Below, one piece after another: positions 16,493 through 25,031 of a stretch of DNA of 64,000 nt. The stretch lies in NCBI GenBank assembly GCA_016707075.1, contig JADJII010000005.1:352547-416546 (forward strand). The letters run 5' to 3'. The position numbers were made by a program, and so were the translations under genes. This DNA comes from Egaibacter danicus (GTDB taxonomy: Bacteria > Pseudomonadota > Gammaproteobacteria > Burkholderiales > Burkholderiaceae_C). Within the stretch, counting starts at the first letter, position 1. The number at the start of each line of letters is the position of its first letter. Below the pieces are notes generated by a model that was given only the letters and a program-made list of their open reading frames with translations, made no database searches and was not told the origin of the DNA.

Positions 16493-17602
16493 TCAATGCG
16501 CTGCAGCTGCCGGGGCCTCGCCACCAGCAACCCCCAGCGATACGAAACTTTCTGGCTCTCCGCCCTGCAAGACCCATTGAAGATCGGCCTCTGCGAGCCA
16601 GAAGTCGCGTTGCGCGCCAATGGCATCTATCGTGGCTTGTGACTGGTTGCGAACTTCTACTAAAAGGTCCCAAACGCTCTTGAGCATGCCGTTGTAGTGA
16701 AGAATCGTTTCCTCGGTGACGAACTCCCGGGCTTTCAGTACATCAACCTGACTGTCCTGTGCCAGAGCATGGGCCGTCCAGTAGGCGTTCATGGCCTCCT
16801 TGGCAAGCGTTCGGTTGTGCAGGCTCTCAGCCGTTGGCAACTGGTTGCGAATGGCAATGGAACGCTTATCTAGTTCGTCTTCGGCTATGGGCTGGTCTGG
16901 GATTGCCGGCAGTCGTTCAGGAAGTACATATCCATCATGAATACCCATCTGTCCCAGAGTCTTGACCATATTGCTTTGGGCTTGGGCTGCCGCATACTGA
17001 GCACGGCGAAGGCTCATCCGGGCGTTCAAAGTGGCTAACAAAACTGGCGACAACTGCAGCTTGCTCCAATTCCCGATCGTTACCATGCGCTGGCCCAACT
17101 CGCTGGCCGCTTGGGTGGCCTCAAATATGTCGCGCTGATTCTTGAGGATCTGCTGGGCGACTACGGCTTGGATCCAGGCTTTTCGTCCCTGGATAGCTAC
17201 CTCCAGCACCTCGTCCGTGCCTTCGACACGACGTTGAAGGCTGGGATCGAGTTCCATCCATCGACCCTCGGCAATCAGCTGTACATTCTGAGGGCCCAAC
17301 CGCGCCAAAGGACGGGCTAAGTCACGGTGTACGCGCCATGCCATGCGAACCGCCGCCTCGGCTGTCGGGATGGCCACGCTGCTGACACTGGTTGGCCCTT
17401 TGATGTCTGCAGCCGGATTGGCCTGCTCCCACTTGAGCACATCGACGTGACCACGCTTCAAAACCCCAACTGCGTCATTGGCGCGACGCCAGTCTGGTTC
17501 TTGTATAGGGCTGGCTGACTGCGCTGATAGCGCAAGCGGTAAGGCAAAAATGGCCGCCACCAGCAGATGGCTCGTGGCACGGATACGATACGAAAATGTC
17601 AC
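16493..17602 (-). CDS. TolC-like outer-membrane protein of the copper operon
   Basis: 369 aa with a signal peptide (SHLLVAAIFALPLALSAQ). The remainder is almost entirely helical with alternating long amphipathic helices (AQYAAAQAQSNMVKTLGQMG and similar), as in outer-membrane efflux proteins, though shorter than most TolC/CusC proteins, which are typically above 400 aa. It is the first gene of the leftward copper operon, with the proposed CopR box about 80 bases upstream. No inner-membrane RND pump gene lies beside it, so the partner is unknown. Confidence 0.7.
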   Translation of the reverse strand: MTFSYRIRATSHLLVAAIFALPLALSAQSASPIQEPDWRRANDAVGVLKRGHVDVLKWEQANPAADIKGPTSVSSVAIPTAEAAVRMAWRVHRDLARPLARLGPQNVQLIAEGRWMELDPSLQRRVEGTDEVLEVAIQGRKAWIQAVVAQQILKNQRDIFEATQAASELGQRMVTIGNWSKLQLSPVLLATLNARMSLRRAQYAAAQAQSNMVKTLGQMGIHDGYVLPERLPAIPDQPIAEDELDKRSIAIRNQLPTAESLHNRTLAKEAMNAYWTAHALAQDSQVDVLKAREFVTEETILHYNGMLKSVWDLLVEVRNQSQATIDAIGAQRDFWLAEADLQWVLQGGEPESFVSLGVAGGEAPAAAAH

Positions 17603-17679
17603 TGAAGTCGCTCCTTTTTGACATAAATCAAGCGAAACGAATTCTGTCCGTGCTAAGCCGTCACTTCCCTGTCCGACAG

Positions 17680-17695
17680 ATTACAAATATGTCAT
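17680..17695. promoter_or_regulatory. Probable CopR/CusR box in the divergent copper promoter region
   Basis: ATTACA-AATA-TGTCAT matches the E. coli cus box layout ATGACA-ANNT-TGTCAT with a single change in the left half-site and one in the spacer. It sits between the divergent outer-membrane protein gene (start 17602) and copR (start 17748), where CopR would control both directions. Confidence 0.65.
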
Positions 17696-17747
17696 ATTCA
17701 ACCGCGTGGGCTCGCGAGCAGGCAAACTCCCGGTCAGGAGAAAGACA

Positions 17748-18431
17748 GTGACAAAAATTCTGATCGTTGAAGACGAGCCAAAAGCAGGCGACTATTTGAA
17801 GCAGGGCCTGCGGGAGGCGGGCTACACCGTTGATCTTGTGACCAATGGCGTGGATGGCCTGCACCTTGGCTTGGAAGGCGATCACGATATGGTGATTCTG
17901 GACGTCATGCTGCCAGGCTTGAATGGGTGGCAGATTCTGAGCAGTCTGCGCAGTCAAGGGCGCCATATGCCAGTTCTTTTTCTCACGGCCCGCGATCAGG
18001 TAGAGGACCGCGTCAAAGGCCTGGAGCTCGGTGCCGACGACTACCTGGTCAAGCCGTTTTCGTTTGCTGAATTGCTGGCTCGGGTACGCACAATCCTGCG
18101 GCGAGGCCGTACCGGTCTGGAGGCCACCACGCTGCAAGTGGCTGACCTGGAGCTGGATCTGCTTCGTCGGCGCGTGACCCGGTCCGGCAAGCGTATTGAT
18201 CTGACGGCCAAGGAGTTCGGTTTGCTGGAGCTGTTGATGCGTCGTCACGGCGAGGTCTTGCCACGCTCCCTGATCGCCTCACAGGTTTGGGATATGAATT
18301 TCGACAGCGATACCAATGTGATTGAGGTCGCCATGCGCCGCTTGCGAGCTAAAGTGGACGACGCCTTTGAACCCCGTCTGATTCAGACCGTGCGTGGCAT
18401 GGGCTATGTGCTGGAAGTACCAGAGGTTTAG
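17748..18431 (+). CDS. copR: Copper-type response regulator CopR/CusR (OmpR family)
   Basis: 227 aa from a GTG at 17748, chosen because AGGAG lies seven bases upstream and the protein then begins VTKILIVEDEPKAGDYL as in CusR/CopR; an earlier in-frame GTG at 17706 adds non-family residues. Receiver domain with D52 and Lys in YLVKPF, then an OmpR-type winged helix (LTAKEFGLLELLMRRHGEVLPR). It probably activates the leftward copper operons through the boxes at 17680 and 13985. Followed five bases later by its kinase. Confidence 0.92.
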   Translation: MTKILIVEDEPKAGDYLKQGLREAGYTVDLVTNGVDGLHLGLEGDHDMVILDVMLPGLNGWQILSSLRSQGRHMPVLFLTARDQVEDRVKGLELGADDYLVKPFSFAELLARVRTILRRGRTGLEATTLQVADLELDLLRRRVTRSGKRIDLTAKEFGLLELLMRRHGEVLPRSLIASQVWDMNFDSDTNVIEVAMRRLRAKVDDAFEPRLIQTVRGMGYVLEVPEV

Positions 18432-18436
18432 CACTG

Positions 18437-19858
18437 ATGCTCGGACGCCTGTCGCTGACCGCACGCCTGACCGCTCTCTACACCCTAGTTTCGGCCGTTG
18501 TTCTGGTCGGGTTGGGTATTCTGGTGGTGTTTGCGACGAGTCGGCACTTTGTCGAACTGGATCGTGACTACCTGCTTGACAAGATCGGACTAATTCAAAA
18601 AATCGTCCGGGAATCTCCATCGTCGGACCTTTTGTCCACCAAACTGGATGAGCTATTGGGGACTCATCACGGCCTATTCATCGATCTGCGCCAAGGAGGC
18701 CGATTGGTGCATGGGGCCGATGTCATGGTTTTTCCGCCATCTTTGCCGTTGGCAGATCCCCAGGGCGCTCCCATTGACTGGACTGAAGGTGACCGAACAC
18801 TGCGGGGCATGAAGGCGACTCTTGAGGGCCTGCATACGTCGGGCAGTTCAGATTCGACTCAGACCCTGCAACTATTGATCGCCACGGACACCGAGCACCA
18901 CGCGCACTTCATGTGGGCGCTGTGCCAGACGCTGGCGACTTATTTGTTGGGAGCCATCCTGATCAGCGGTTTTTTGGGCTGGTGGGCGGCGCGCAGTGGC
19001 TTGGCTCCGCTGCGCATCATGAAAGAACGCGCCATGACGGTCACCGCCCAGAAGCTGGATCAGCGCATGCCCATCGAGGCTGTGCCTGTGGAATTTGCCG
19101 ACCTGGCCCAAAGTCTGAACACCATGCTCGAGAGACTGCAGGCGGACTTTACGCGTCTGCAGGAGTTCTCCAGCGATCTGGCTCATGAGCTACGCACTCC
19201 TATCAACAACTTGCTGACCCAGACCCAGGTGTCGCTGGCGCAAAGGAGGGATGCAGCCACTTACCAAGACATCCTCGCGTCCAATGCTGAGGAGTTCCAG
19301 CGCTTGGCACGCATGGTGTCCGACATGCTGTTCCTGGCCAAGACCGAGCACGGGATCGAATTGCCACATCGCGAGACAGTGTCACTGCTTGACGAGGTTC
19401 ACAATTTGGTTGACTTTTACGAGGCGCTCGCAGACGAAAATCAAATCCAGCTAGTAGCCACCGGCGACGCTCAGATTGTGTGCGACCGCCTCATGGTTCG
19501 TCGCGCGATCAGCAATCTTTTGTCGAACGCGATCCGCTATTCACCGAACCAAGAGTCCGTGGAAATATTGATTTCCCAGCTCCCTGGTGAGGTACGGTTG
19601 AGTGTGCAAAACACGGGACCAGCTATAGATAGGAACGACTTGCCGCGTCTGTTTGACCGGTTTTACCGCGTCGAGAAGTCGCGCAGCCACGGCGATTCCG
19701 AGGGAACTGGACTTGGCTTATCCATTACCAAAGCCATCATGAATGCTCATGGCGGAAGTGCCTCAGTGAAATCTAGCGGCCGAGTGACTACGTTTTGCCT
19801 TAACTTTCCTCATCGAGCCCAAGAGTTTGAGAGTTCGAAGTCGAATACTATCCGATAG
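18437..19858 (+). CDS. copS: Heavy-metal sensor histidine kinase CopS/CusS
   Basis: 473 aa. Two membrane helices (about residues 15-35 and 160-185) bracket a periplasmic sensor domain; a HAMP domain, the phospho-acceptor H250 in SDLAHELRTP, and N/G boxes (SNLLSNAIRYS, GTGLGLSITKAIM) follow. The architecture and the length are those of the heavy-metal kinase family. The start is five bases after copR. The right direct repeat starts about 50 bases past the stop. Confidence 0.93.
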   Translation: MLGRLSLTARLTALYTLVSAVVLVGLGILVVFATSRHFVELDRDYLLDKIGLIQKIVRESPSSDLLSTKLDELLGTHHGLFIDLRQGGRLVHGADVMVFPPSLPLADPQGAPIDWTEGDRTLRGMKATLEGLHTSGSSDSTQTLQLLIATDTEHHAHFMWALCQTLATYLLGAILISGFLGWWAARSGLAPLRIMKERAMTVTAQKLDQRMPIEAVPVEFADLAQSLNTMLERLQADFTRLQEFSSDLAHELRTPINNLLTQTQVSLAQRRDAATYQDILASNAEEFQRLARMVSDMLFLAKTEHGIELPHRETVSLLDEVHNLVDFYEALADENQIQLVATGDAQIVCDRLMVRRAISNLLSNAIRYSPNQESVEILISQLPGEVRLSVQNTGPAIDRNDLPRLFDRFYRVEKSRSHGDSEGTGLGLSITKAIMNAHGGSASVKSSGRVTTFCLNFPHRAQEFESSKSNTIR

Positions 19859-19910
19859 CCGGAAACGCTGACTTCCAAGTGGTAAGGAAACCGGGTCAGA
19901 GTCAGAAGGG

Positions 19911-20056
19911 CCCCATCCGGGGTCATTAATTGTGATCTGCCCTGAGGGCTATTTCGATGCGGTAACGGGTTGGCAATCCTGAAAACCGTGTTTTTATAAG
20001 AAAAAACAGGCCTCATCCCTCGTCCACTATGCGTGATTAGCTATCAAAAATATAGT
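19911..20056 (+). repeat. Right copy of the 146-bp direct repeat
   Basis: Gap-free match to 8811-8956 (about 92 per cent by eye). Differences are scattered substitutions, several clustered in the CCTTAGACCT/CCTCATCCCT segment. It lies between the copS stop and the cadR stop. Together the two copies bracket the copper module exactly, with motA on one outer side and the cad region on the other. Confidence 0.9.
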
Positions 20057-20077
20057 GGCCGGAGGTTCGACTCTCTC

Positions 20078-20509
20078 TCAACCCAGATTGGTGTGGCGTT
20101 CGGGCTTGGCTTCGGTCTCCATGGCTGCCAGACCCTGAAGGATGCCGCAGGCGTCAACCGCCTGTTCGGTCTGGCATTGCTGGCGAAGGGTACTCAGTTG
20201 CTGCTTCAGGTGAGACAATTCCTGAATGCGCGCTTCCACATGGGCGATGTGCTGGTCAAAAACTGCGTTGATGGCGCCGCAGCCGTCGGCGGGCTGGTCG
20301 GCCAGGCCGAGCAGGGTGTGAATTTCTTCGTGGCTCATGTCCAGCGCACGGCAGTTGCGGATAAAGCGCAAACGCTCCAGATGCTCAGGGCCGTACACCC
20401 GGAAATTACCCGGCGTGCGCCCAGGTTCGGGAAGTAAGCCTTCCTTCTCGTAGTAGCGCACCGTTTCGACTGTGCATTGCGCCACGTTCGCCAATTCACC
20501 TATTTTCAT
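20078..20509 (-). CDS. cadR: Cd/Pb-responsive MerR-family regulator CadR/PbrR
   Basis: 143 aa. N-terminal MerR helix-turn-helix (KIGELANVAQCTVETVRYYEK), long dimerisation helix, and the metal-site cysteines C77, C112 and C121 in contexts DGCGAIN, RQQC and ACGILQGL, the pattern of Cd(II)/Pb(II) sensors. It is intact and divergent from the broken cadA, with a MerR-type promoter between them. Confidence 0.92.
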   Translation of the reverse strand: MKIGELANVAQCTVETVRYYEKEGLLPEPGRTPGNFRVYGPEHLERLRFIRNCRALDMSHEEIHTLLGLADQPADGCGAINAVFDQHIAHVEARIQELSHLKQQLSTLRQQCQTEQAVDACGILQGLAAMETEAKPERHTNLG

Positions 20510-20528
20510 GATGGGCTCCGGAAATGTC

Positions 20529-20559
20529 TTGACTCTATAGTAACTTCAGGTTGTGTAAT
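20529..20559 (+). promoter_or_regulatory. MerR-type cadA promoter with long spacer
   Basis: TTGACT at 20529-20534 and TGTAAT at 20554-20559 are separated by 19 bases, the over-long spacer that MerR regulators correct by untwisting DNA. The spacer carries CTATAGTAACTTCAG, the partly symmetric operator. It points toward the cadA remnant. Confidence 0.75.
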
Positions 20560-20607
20560 TGGGTCAACTTATCTGGAAACACCTGATGTCAGCCCACCAA
20601 CAGCACG

Positions 20608-22650
20608 ATGCACACGAGCATGATCACGGCCATCCGCATCATGCAGATGGACTGCCCCACGGAAGAAGCGCTGTTGCGCAAGAAATTGGGTGGCATGGCG
20701 GGTGTGACGGGTATGGAGTTCAATTTGATGCAACGTGTGTTGACGGTGACGCACGAGCCAAAAGCCATCGAGCCCATCCTGGAGGCCGTGCGCTCTTTGG
20801 GCTTCACGCCGGAGGTCGCGAACGGGTCAGCAGACCAGGCGGAGCCTACCCCGGAACCCGTCAAGCCCTGGTGGCCGCTGGCGCTGGCCGGTGTGGCTGC
20901 TATTGCCTCCGAGGCCGCAGGCTGGGCGGGTTTGCCCACATGGGTGGCTGCCTTGCTGGCCGCAGTGGCGGTTCTGGCGTGCGGCATCACCACTTACAAC
21001 AAGGGCTGGATCGCCATCCGCACCGGCAACCTCAATATCACAACGCGTTGATGAGCATTGCCGTCACGGAGGGCCTTCCTGCTGGGCCAGTGGCCCGAAG
21101 CGGCCATGGTGATGGTGCTGTTCACAGTGGCGGAGTTGATTGAGGCCAGGTCGCTTGACCGGGCACGCAACGCCATCAAAAGCCTGATTCAGCTCGCACC
21201 CGAGCGTGCGACCATTTTGCAGAGCGATGGCACCTGGCACGAGATTGCTGCCAGGTCGGTGGGGATTGATGCGCGGGTGCGGGTCAAACCCGGTGAGCGC
21301 ATAGCGCTGGACGGCAAAATTGTCAGCGGGCGCTCTGCCATCAATCAGGCGCCCATCACGGGCGAGAGCCTGCCCGTGGAGAAGGCCGAAGGCGACACCG
21401 TGTTTGCCGGAACGATCAACGAATCCGGCTCTTTTGAGTATTTGGTGACCGCAGGGGCGGGTGACAGCACGCTGGCACGCATCATCCATGCGGTTGAAGA
21501 AGCGCAGGGCGCCCGGGCACCGACCCAGCGATTTGTGGACCAATTCGCGCGGGTGTACACCCCGGTGGTCTTTGCCATCGCGCTGGTTGTTGCCATCTTG
21601 CCGCCGGTAGCCTCCGGAGAAGACTGGTTTACGTGGGTGCCCAAGGCGCTCGTCCTGCTCGTCATAGCCTGTCCGTGTGCACTGGTCATTTCAACACCAG
21701 TCACTATCGTCAGTGGTTTGGCCGCAGCAGCGCGTCAGGGTATTTTGGTCAAAGGTGGCGTCTATCTGGAAGAAGGCCGGAAGCTGAAATGGCTGGCGTT
21801 AGACAAAACCGGCACCATTACCGACGGCAAGCCAGCCCAGACGCTCGGATCACCCGGTATCACGCGCTTTGACTGACGCGGCCAAGCGCGATGGCATCCC
21901 CTTGCACAGCGTAGAGGCTTTTGAAGCCTTGCCCGGGCGAGGCACCAAAGGGGTTATCCACGGCCAAATTTATCACTTGGGCAATCACCGCCTGATTCAT
22001 GAACAAGGCCAATGCTCCGACGAACTAGAGTCCCGGTTGTCGGCTCTGGAAGAGCAGGGGGAAACCGTCATTTTGCTGACCAACGAACACAGCGTGCATG
22101 GCCTTTTCGCCATTGCCGATACGGTCAAAAACAGCAGCCGTCAGGCCATTGCAGAACTGCACGCATTGGGCATTAAAACGGTCATGCTGACGGGTGATAA
22201 CGCCCACACGGCCAGAGCGATTGCTGCTCAGGTCGGTATTGATGAAGCTCGTGGCGACTTGCTGCCTGATGACAAGCTCAAGGCGATTGAAAGCAAGATG
22301 AGCAAAGATGGTGCCGTAGGCATGGTCGGCGACGGCATCAACGACGCACCTGCGCTGGCACGCTCAGACATCGGCTTTGCCATGGGTGCGGCCGGTACCG
22401 GCACAGCCATCGAGACTGCTGACGTGGCCCTGATGGATGACGACCTGCGCAAACTGCCCCCGGTTCATTCGCCTGTCGCGCAAGACCCATGCTCTGCTGG
22501 TGCAGAACATCGTACTGGCGCTGGGTATCAAGGCGGTGTTTCTGATCTTGACGCTAACCGGCATGGGCACGATGTGGATGGCCGTGTTTGCCGATGTGGG
22601 GGCGAGTTTGCTGGTGGTGGCGAATGGATTGCGCCTCCTCCGATTTCGGG
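20608..22650 (+). pseudogene. cadA: Broken CadA/ZntA-type P1B ATPase (Cd/Zn/Pb exporter)
   Basis: The pieces together make a ZntA-type ATPase: metal-binding domain with MDCPTEEALLRKKLG, TGES loop (ITGESLPVEKAEGD), CPC helix (IACPCALVIS), phosphorylation site DKTGTITDGKP, MLTGDN and VGDGINDAPAL. Four lesions split it. At about 21037-21065 an extra CA and an extra base leave ten codons out of frame with a stop. At about 21842 a deletion joins KPAQT to RSDHPVSRAL, losing part of the N-domain and the frame. At about 22456 a run of five Cs adds one base after LRKLP. At about 22650 the 3' end abuts an IS3-type element just after NGLRLLR. A His-rich leader (MSAHQQHDAHEHDHGHPHH) is readable in another frame from 20586, so the original start may also be damaged. 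No functional protein is expected. Confidence 0.9.
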
Positions 22651-22651
22651 G

Positions 22652-23503
22652 GAGACGTCAGTTGCTCGAACGCATGCGGGCTCATTTGGTCAAGATGACT
22701 GTGCCTGCGGACTCGATTGTAAAAACCTTCAATGTAATCAAACACATCTGACTTGGCTTCCTGGCGCGAAGCATAGATGCGACGTTTGATTCGCTCCTTC
22801 TTCAGGCTGCTGAAGAAGGACTCTGCAACTGCATTGTCCCAGCAGTTCCCGCGCCGGCTCATACTGGGCAGCAGGTGGTTATCTTTGCACCAGCGGTTGA
22901 ACTCATCACTGCCAAACTGACTCCCCTGGTCAGAGTGAATCATCCCGGTGCTTTGGGGTGCCTGCGCCACACCGCCATCATGAGCGCATCCAGCACTATT
23001 TCCGTGGCCATTGTGGATTTCATTGACCAGCCAACTACCGCGCGTGAGTACAGGTCAATCACTACCGTCAGATACAGTCAGCCTTCATAGGTGCGGATGT
23101 AGGTGATGTTTGTAACCCAGACTTGGTCAGGTTGCGCCACGTTGAATTCCTGTTGTAACAGGTTTGGTGATGTGGTGGAGGGCATGCCCACCTTATAGCG
23201 CGGTCGCTTGTAGCCTCGAACCGAGCGCAGTTGGGCTTGGCGCATCAGGCGGGCAACACGCTTCTCACCGCAAGCAATACCCGCTTCACGCAGGTCACAA
23301 TGGACGCGTGGGCTGCCATAGATGCCTTGGCTGTCCTCGAAAGACTTCCTGATGTCAGCCAGCAGCGATTCATCGGCCAAGGTACGTGCGCTCTTGGGGG
23401 TAGCCTTCCAAGCGTAATAGCCGCTGCGCTGGATACGCAGGACTCGGCACATGCTGCTGAGCCGGAATTGGCCTTGGTGCTCAGCCATAAATGCGTACTT
23501 CAC
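22652..23503 (-). pseudogene. IS3-type transposase OrfB, inactivated
   Basis: The reading frame begins YAFMAEHQGQFRLSSMCRVL and carries the integrase core with the DDE context QVWVTNITYIRTYEG. A TGA at 23078-23080 replaces the expected Trp, and a one-base loss near 22974 (PKAPG then a shift to MIHSDQGSQFG) breaks the frame again. The last part (NCWDNAVAESFFSSLKKE, YNRVRRHSHL) is intact but runs without its own stop into cadA. The transposase cannot be made. Confidence 0.85.
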
Positions 23504-23790
23504 CCGGACAGTTTGGCAAAGTACGTTGCGGCCTTTTTTAGGATGTCACGCTCCTCGTTGGCTCTCTTCAACTCTGCTTTGAGGCGCGATACTTCCGCTT
23601 TGAGTTGCGCAGTTTCTTCACTACCTGGGCCTGCTCTGTCCTTTGCAAGACGCACCCATAGGTAAAGACTTTTGTCCGACATACCCAATCGCTTGGCAAC
23701 GTCAACGACTCCATGCCCACGGTCGGTTACTTGGCGTACCGCTTCAGCCTTGAATTCGGCCGGGTATCTCACTCTCTTCATGGCTATCAC
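23500..23790 (-). CDS. IS3-type transposase OrfA
   Basis: 96 aa; the likely first residue is Met4 at 23781 (MKRVRYPAEFKAEAV). It has a helix-turn-helix (VVDVAKRLGMSDKSLYLWV) and a C-terminal leucine zipper (LKAEVSRLKAELKRANEER). It overlaps orfB in the usual frameshift arrangement. The frame is intact, but the element is dead because orfB is broken. Confidence 0.88.
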   Translation of the reverse strand: MIAMKRVRYPAEFKAEAVRQVTDRGHGVVDVAKRLGMSDKSLYLWVRLAKDRAGPGSEETAQLKAEVSRLKAELKRANEERDILKKAATYFAKLSG

Positions 23791-23876
23791 TCCAGTTCAA
23801 TTTAGACCTTAACAGGTGTCTATTGAAGCGGGTGACGTCCAAAGTGAGAGCGGCCTACCTTTAAGACCGCACATTT

Positions 23877-24413
23877 CTAGTGAAGATGGATGTTTCCTGC
23901 GCCACCGCTTTTACCCGCACGTGCTGGTGGCTCACACAGGCCACAAACGAAGTGGCGGGAATTCTCGTAAGACTCGGTAACAAAGTGTCCACCACACTTG
24001 GAACATTTCGTCATGGTTAGCATATTGTTGTCAATAAACTTCACCAGACGCCAGGCGCGGGTGATCGAAAGCAGTGGCTCCACACCACACGACGCGATTT
24101 GTTCGCTGTACAGGTGGAATGCTTTCATGACTGCATCAATATCATCCAGCGCGCTGACCTTGGTAAGGTACTCATAGGTGTTCAAAAACAGCGAAGCGTG
24201 TATGTTGGGCTGCCAGGTCAGAAACCAGTCAGTGGAAAAAGGCAGTTGGCCTTTGGAAGGTGAGCGACCGGCTACTTCTTTATAGAGGCGCAAGAGGCGC
24301 TCATAAGACAGATCGGTTTCGCTCTCCAGAACCTGCAGCCGGGCACCCAGCTGAATGAGGGACACGGCCCGCTCAATTTGCCTTGAATCGTTCAGAACAC
24401 TTTTTGCAGCCAT
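23877..24413 (-). CDS. flhC: Flagellar master regulator FlhC
   Basis: 178 aa. The C-terminal zinc site is visible as C137, C140, C157 and C160 (KCSKCGGHF and HFVCGLCEPP). FlhC with FlhD forms the D4C2 activator that turns on early flagellar promoters. It follows flhD by 46 bases. In related genomes motA comes next; here an IS remnant and the metal island intervene. Confidence 0.95.
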   Translation of the reverse strand: MAAKSVLNDSRQIERAVSLIQLGARLQVLESETDLSYERLLRLYKEVAGRSPSKGQLPFSTDWFLTWQPNIHASLFLNTYEYLTKVSALDDIDAVMKAFHLYSEQIASCGVEPLLSITRAWRLVKFIDNNMLTMTKCSKCGGHFVTESYENSRHFVCGLCEPPARAGKSGGAGNIHLH

Positions 24414-24459
24414 GGAAGACTCCGGAGTTGTAGTGGAAGTTAGTGAAGGAAATCAGCGC

Positions 24460-24786
24460 TTACATGGACTCGGCAAACCGGCCGGCCATCAGGATGCTGG
24501 CATGCAGTTTTGTTGCTGCATCGCTGTCTACTTTTTTGGCACTGTGGTTGGTCAACAGATTCCACACCACTTCATCATCAATGCGAAACCGGCAAAGCAG
24601 CATATTGCCTGCGGCGATCTTCAGAATCTGCGCGGGTGAAAGGGTGATCATCAAGTCGGCAGCCTCTTCAGACAAGCCGAGCCGGAAAAGTGCTTCGGCT
24701 TTGTCCTGGCGAATCAGGTTTTGAGCCAGCATGAGATAAGTCACGTTGGCATCACGGATATCAGCGGTAAGTTGCTCATTGGTCAT
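24460..24786 (-). CDS. flhD: Flagellar master regulator FlhD
   Basis: 108 aa from ATG 24786 (MTNEQLTADIRDANVTYLMLAQ), the family start; the longer open frame upstream is not FlhD-like. All-helical, containing YLMLAQNLIRQDKAEALFRLGLS. It partners FlhC. The upstream 170 bases contain short hairpins (for example TGCTGTA...TACAGCA at about 24900-24925) that may affect mRNA stability or regulation. Confidence 0.94.
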   Translation of the reverse strand: MTNEQLTADIRDANVTYLMLAQNLIRQDKAEALFRLGLSEEAADLMITLSPAQILKIAAGNMLLCRFRIDDEVVWNLLTNHSAKKVDSDAATKLHASILMAGRFAESM

Positions 24787-24954
24787 GTAGGGCTCCTGGG
24801 TTGTTGCCATCCGTTTGGATCGCGTTGGGTCAATTCTGCGCGGGTGACCCAGGAACTTGAATCCGAAACAGGCTGTACGGCCTGTAGGCCAGTCATCTAT
24901 TTGCTGTAAGGGAAACACCTACAGCAGACACAACCTACGCGGCAATTGAAGCCG

Positions 24955-24997
24955 CCAAATGGAAGAAGCCGCATCGCGTGCGGCTTCTTCCATTTGG
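24955..24997 (-). terminator. Strong hairpin downstream of the interrupted flagellin gene
   Basis: A perfect 19-bp stem CCAAATGGAAGAAGCCGCA pairs with its complement around the loop TCGCG. It lies 35 bases beyond the flagellin stop at 25032 and 170 bases upstream of flhD, so it should end leftward flagellin transcription before flhDC. There is no clear T-run, so it may instead stabilise a 3' end. Confidence 0.7.
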
Positions 24998-25031
24998 GAG
25001 GTGACTCTTTACGGAAGAGCCATTTCAGACA

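Larger units (their letters stand above)
22652..23822 (-). mobile_element. Decayed IS3-family insertion sequence
   Basis: Contains orfA and a broken orfB of IS3 type on the minus strand. The ends are approximate: AGAC..C.GTT patterns facing inward near 22653 and 23822 are only weakly inverted, and no target duplication is visible. The left end lies at the 3' end of the cadA remnant; the right end is about 55 bases from the flhC stop. Confidence 0.7.

Noticed and set aside
17706..17747. Earlier GTG start for copR adding 14 residues
   Set aside because: The added residues are not CusR/CopR-like and the GTG at 17748 has AGGAG at the right distance.
20559..21143. 194-codon open frame with a His-rich N-terminus over the cadA start
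   Set aside because: It matches the ATPase only for about ten codons around 21045 (NALMSIAVT). The rest is out of frame with the conserved ATPase, so it is a product of the indels. The His-rich leader is kept only as a note on the original start.
20608..22650. Programmed frameshifting in cadA
   Set aside because: Lesions include a deletion and a non-slippery two-base insertion, and the 3' end is abutted by a decayed IS; decay is simpler.
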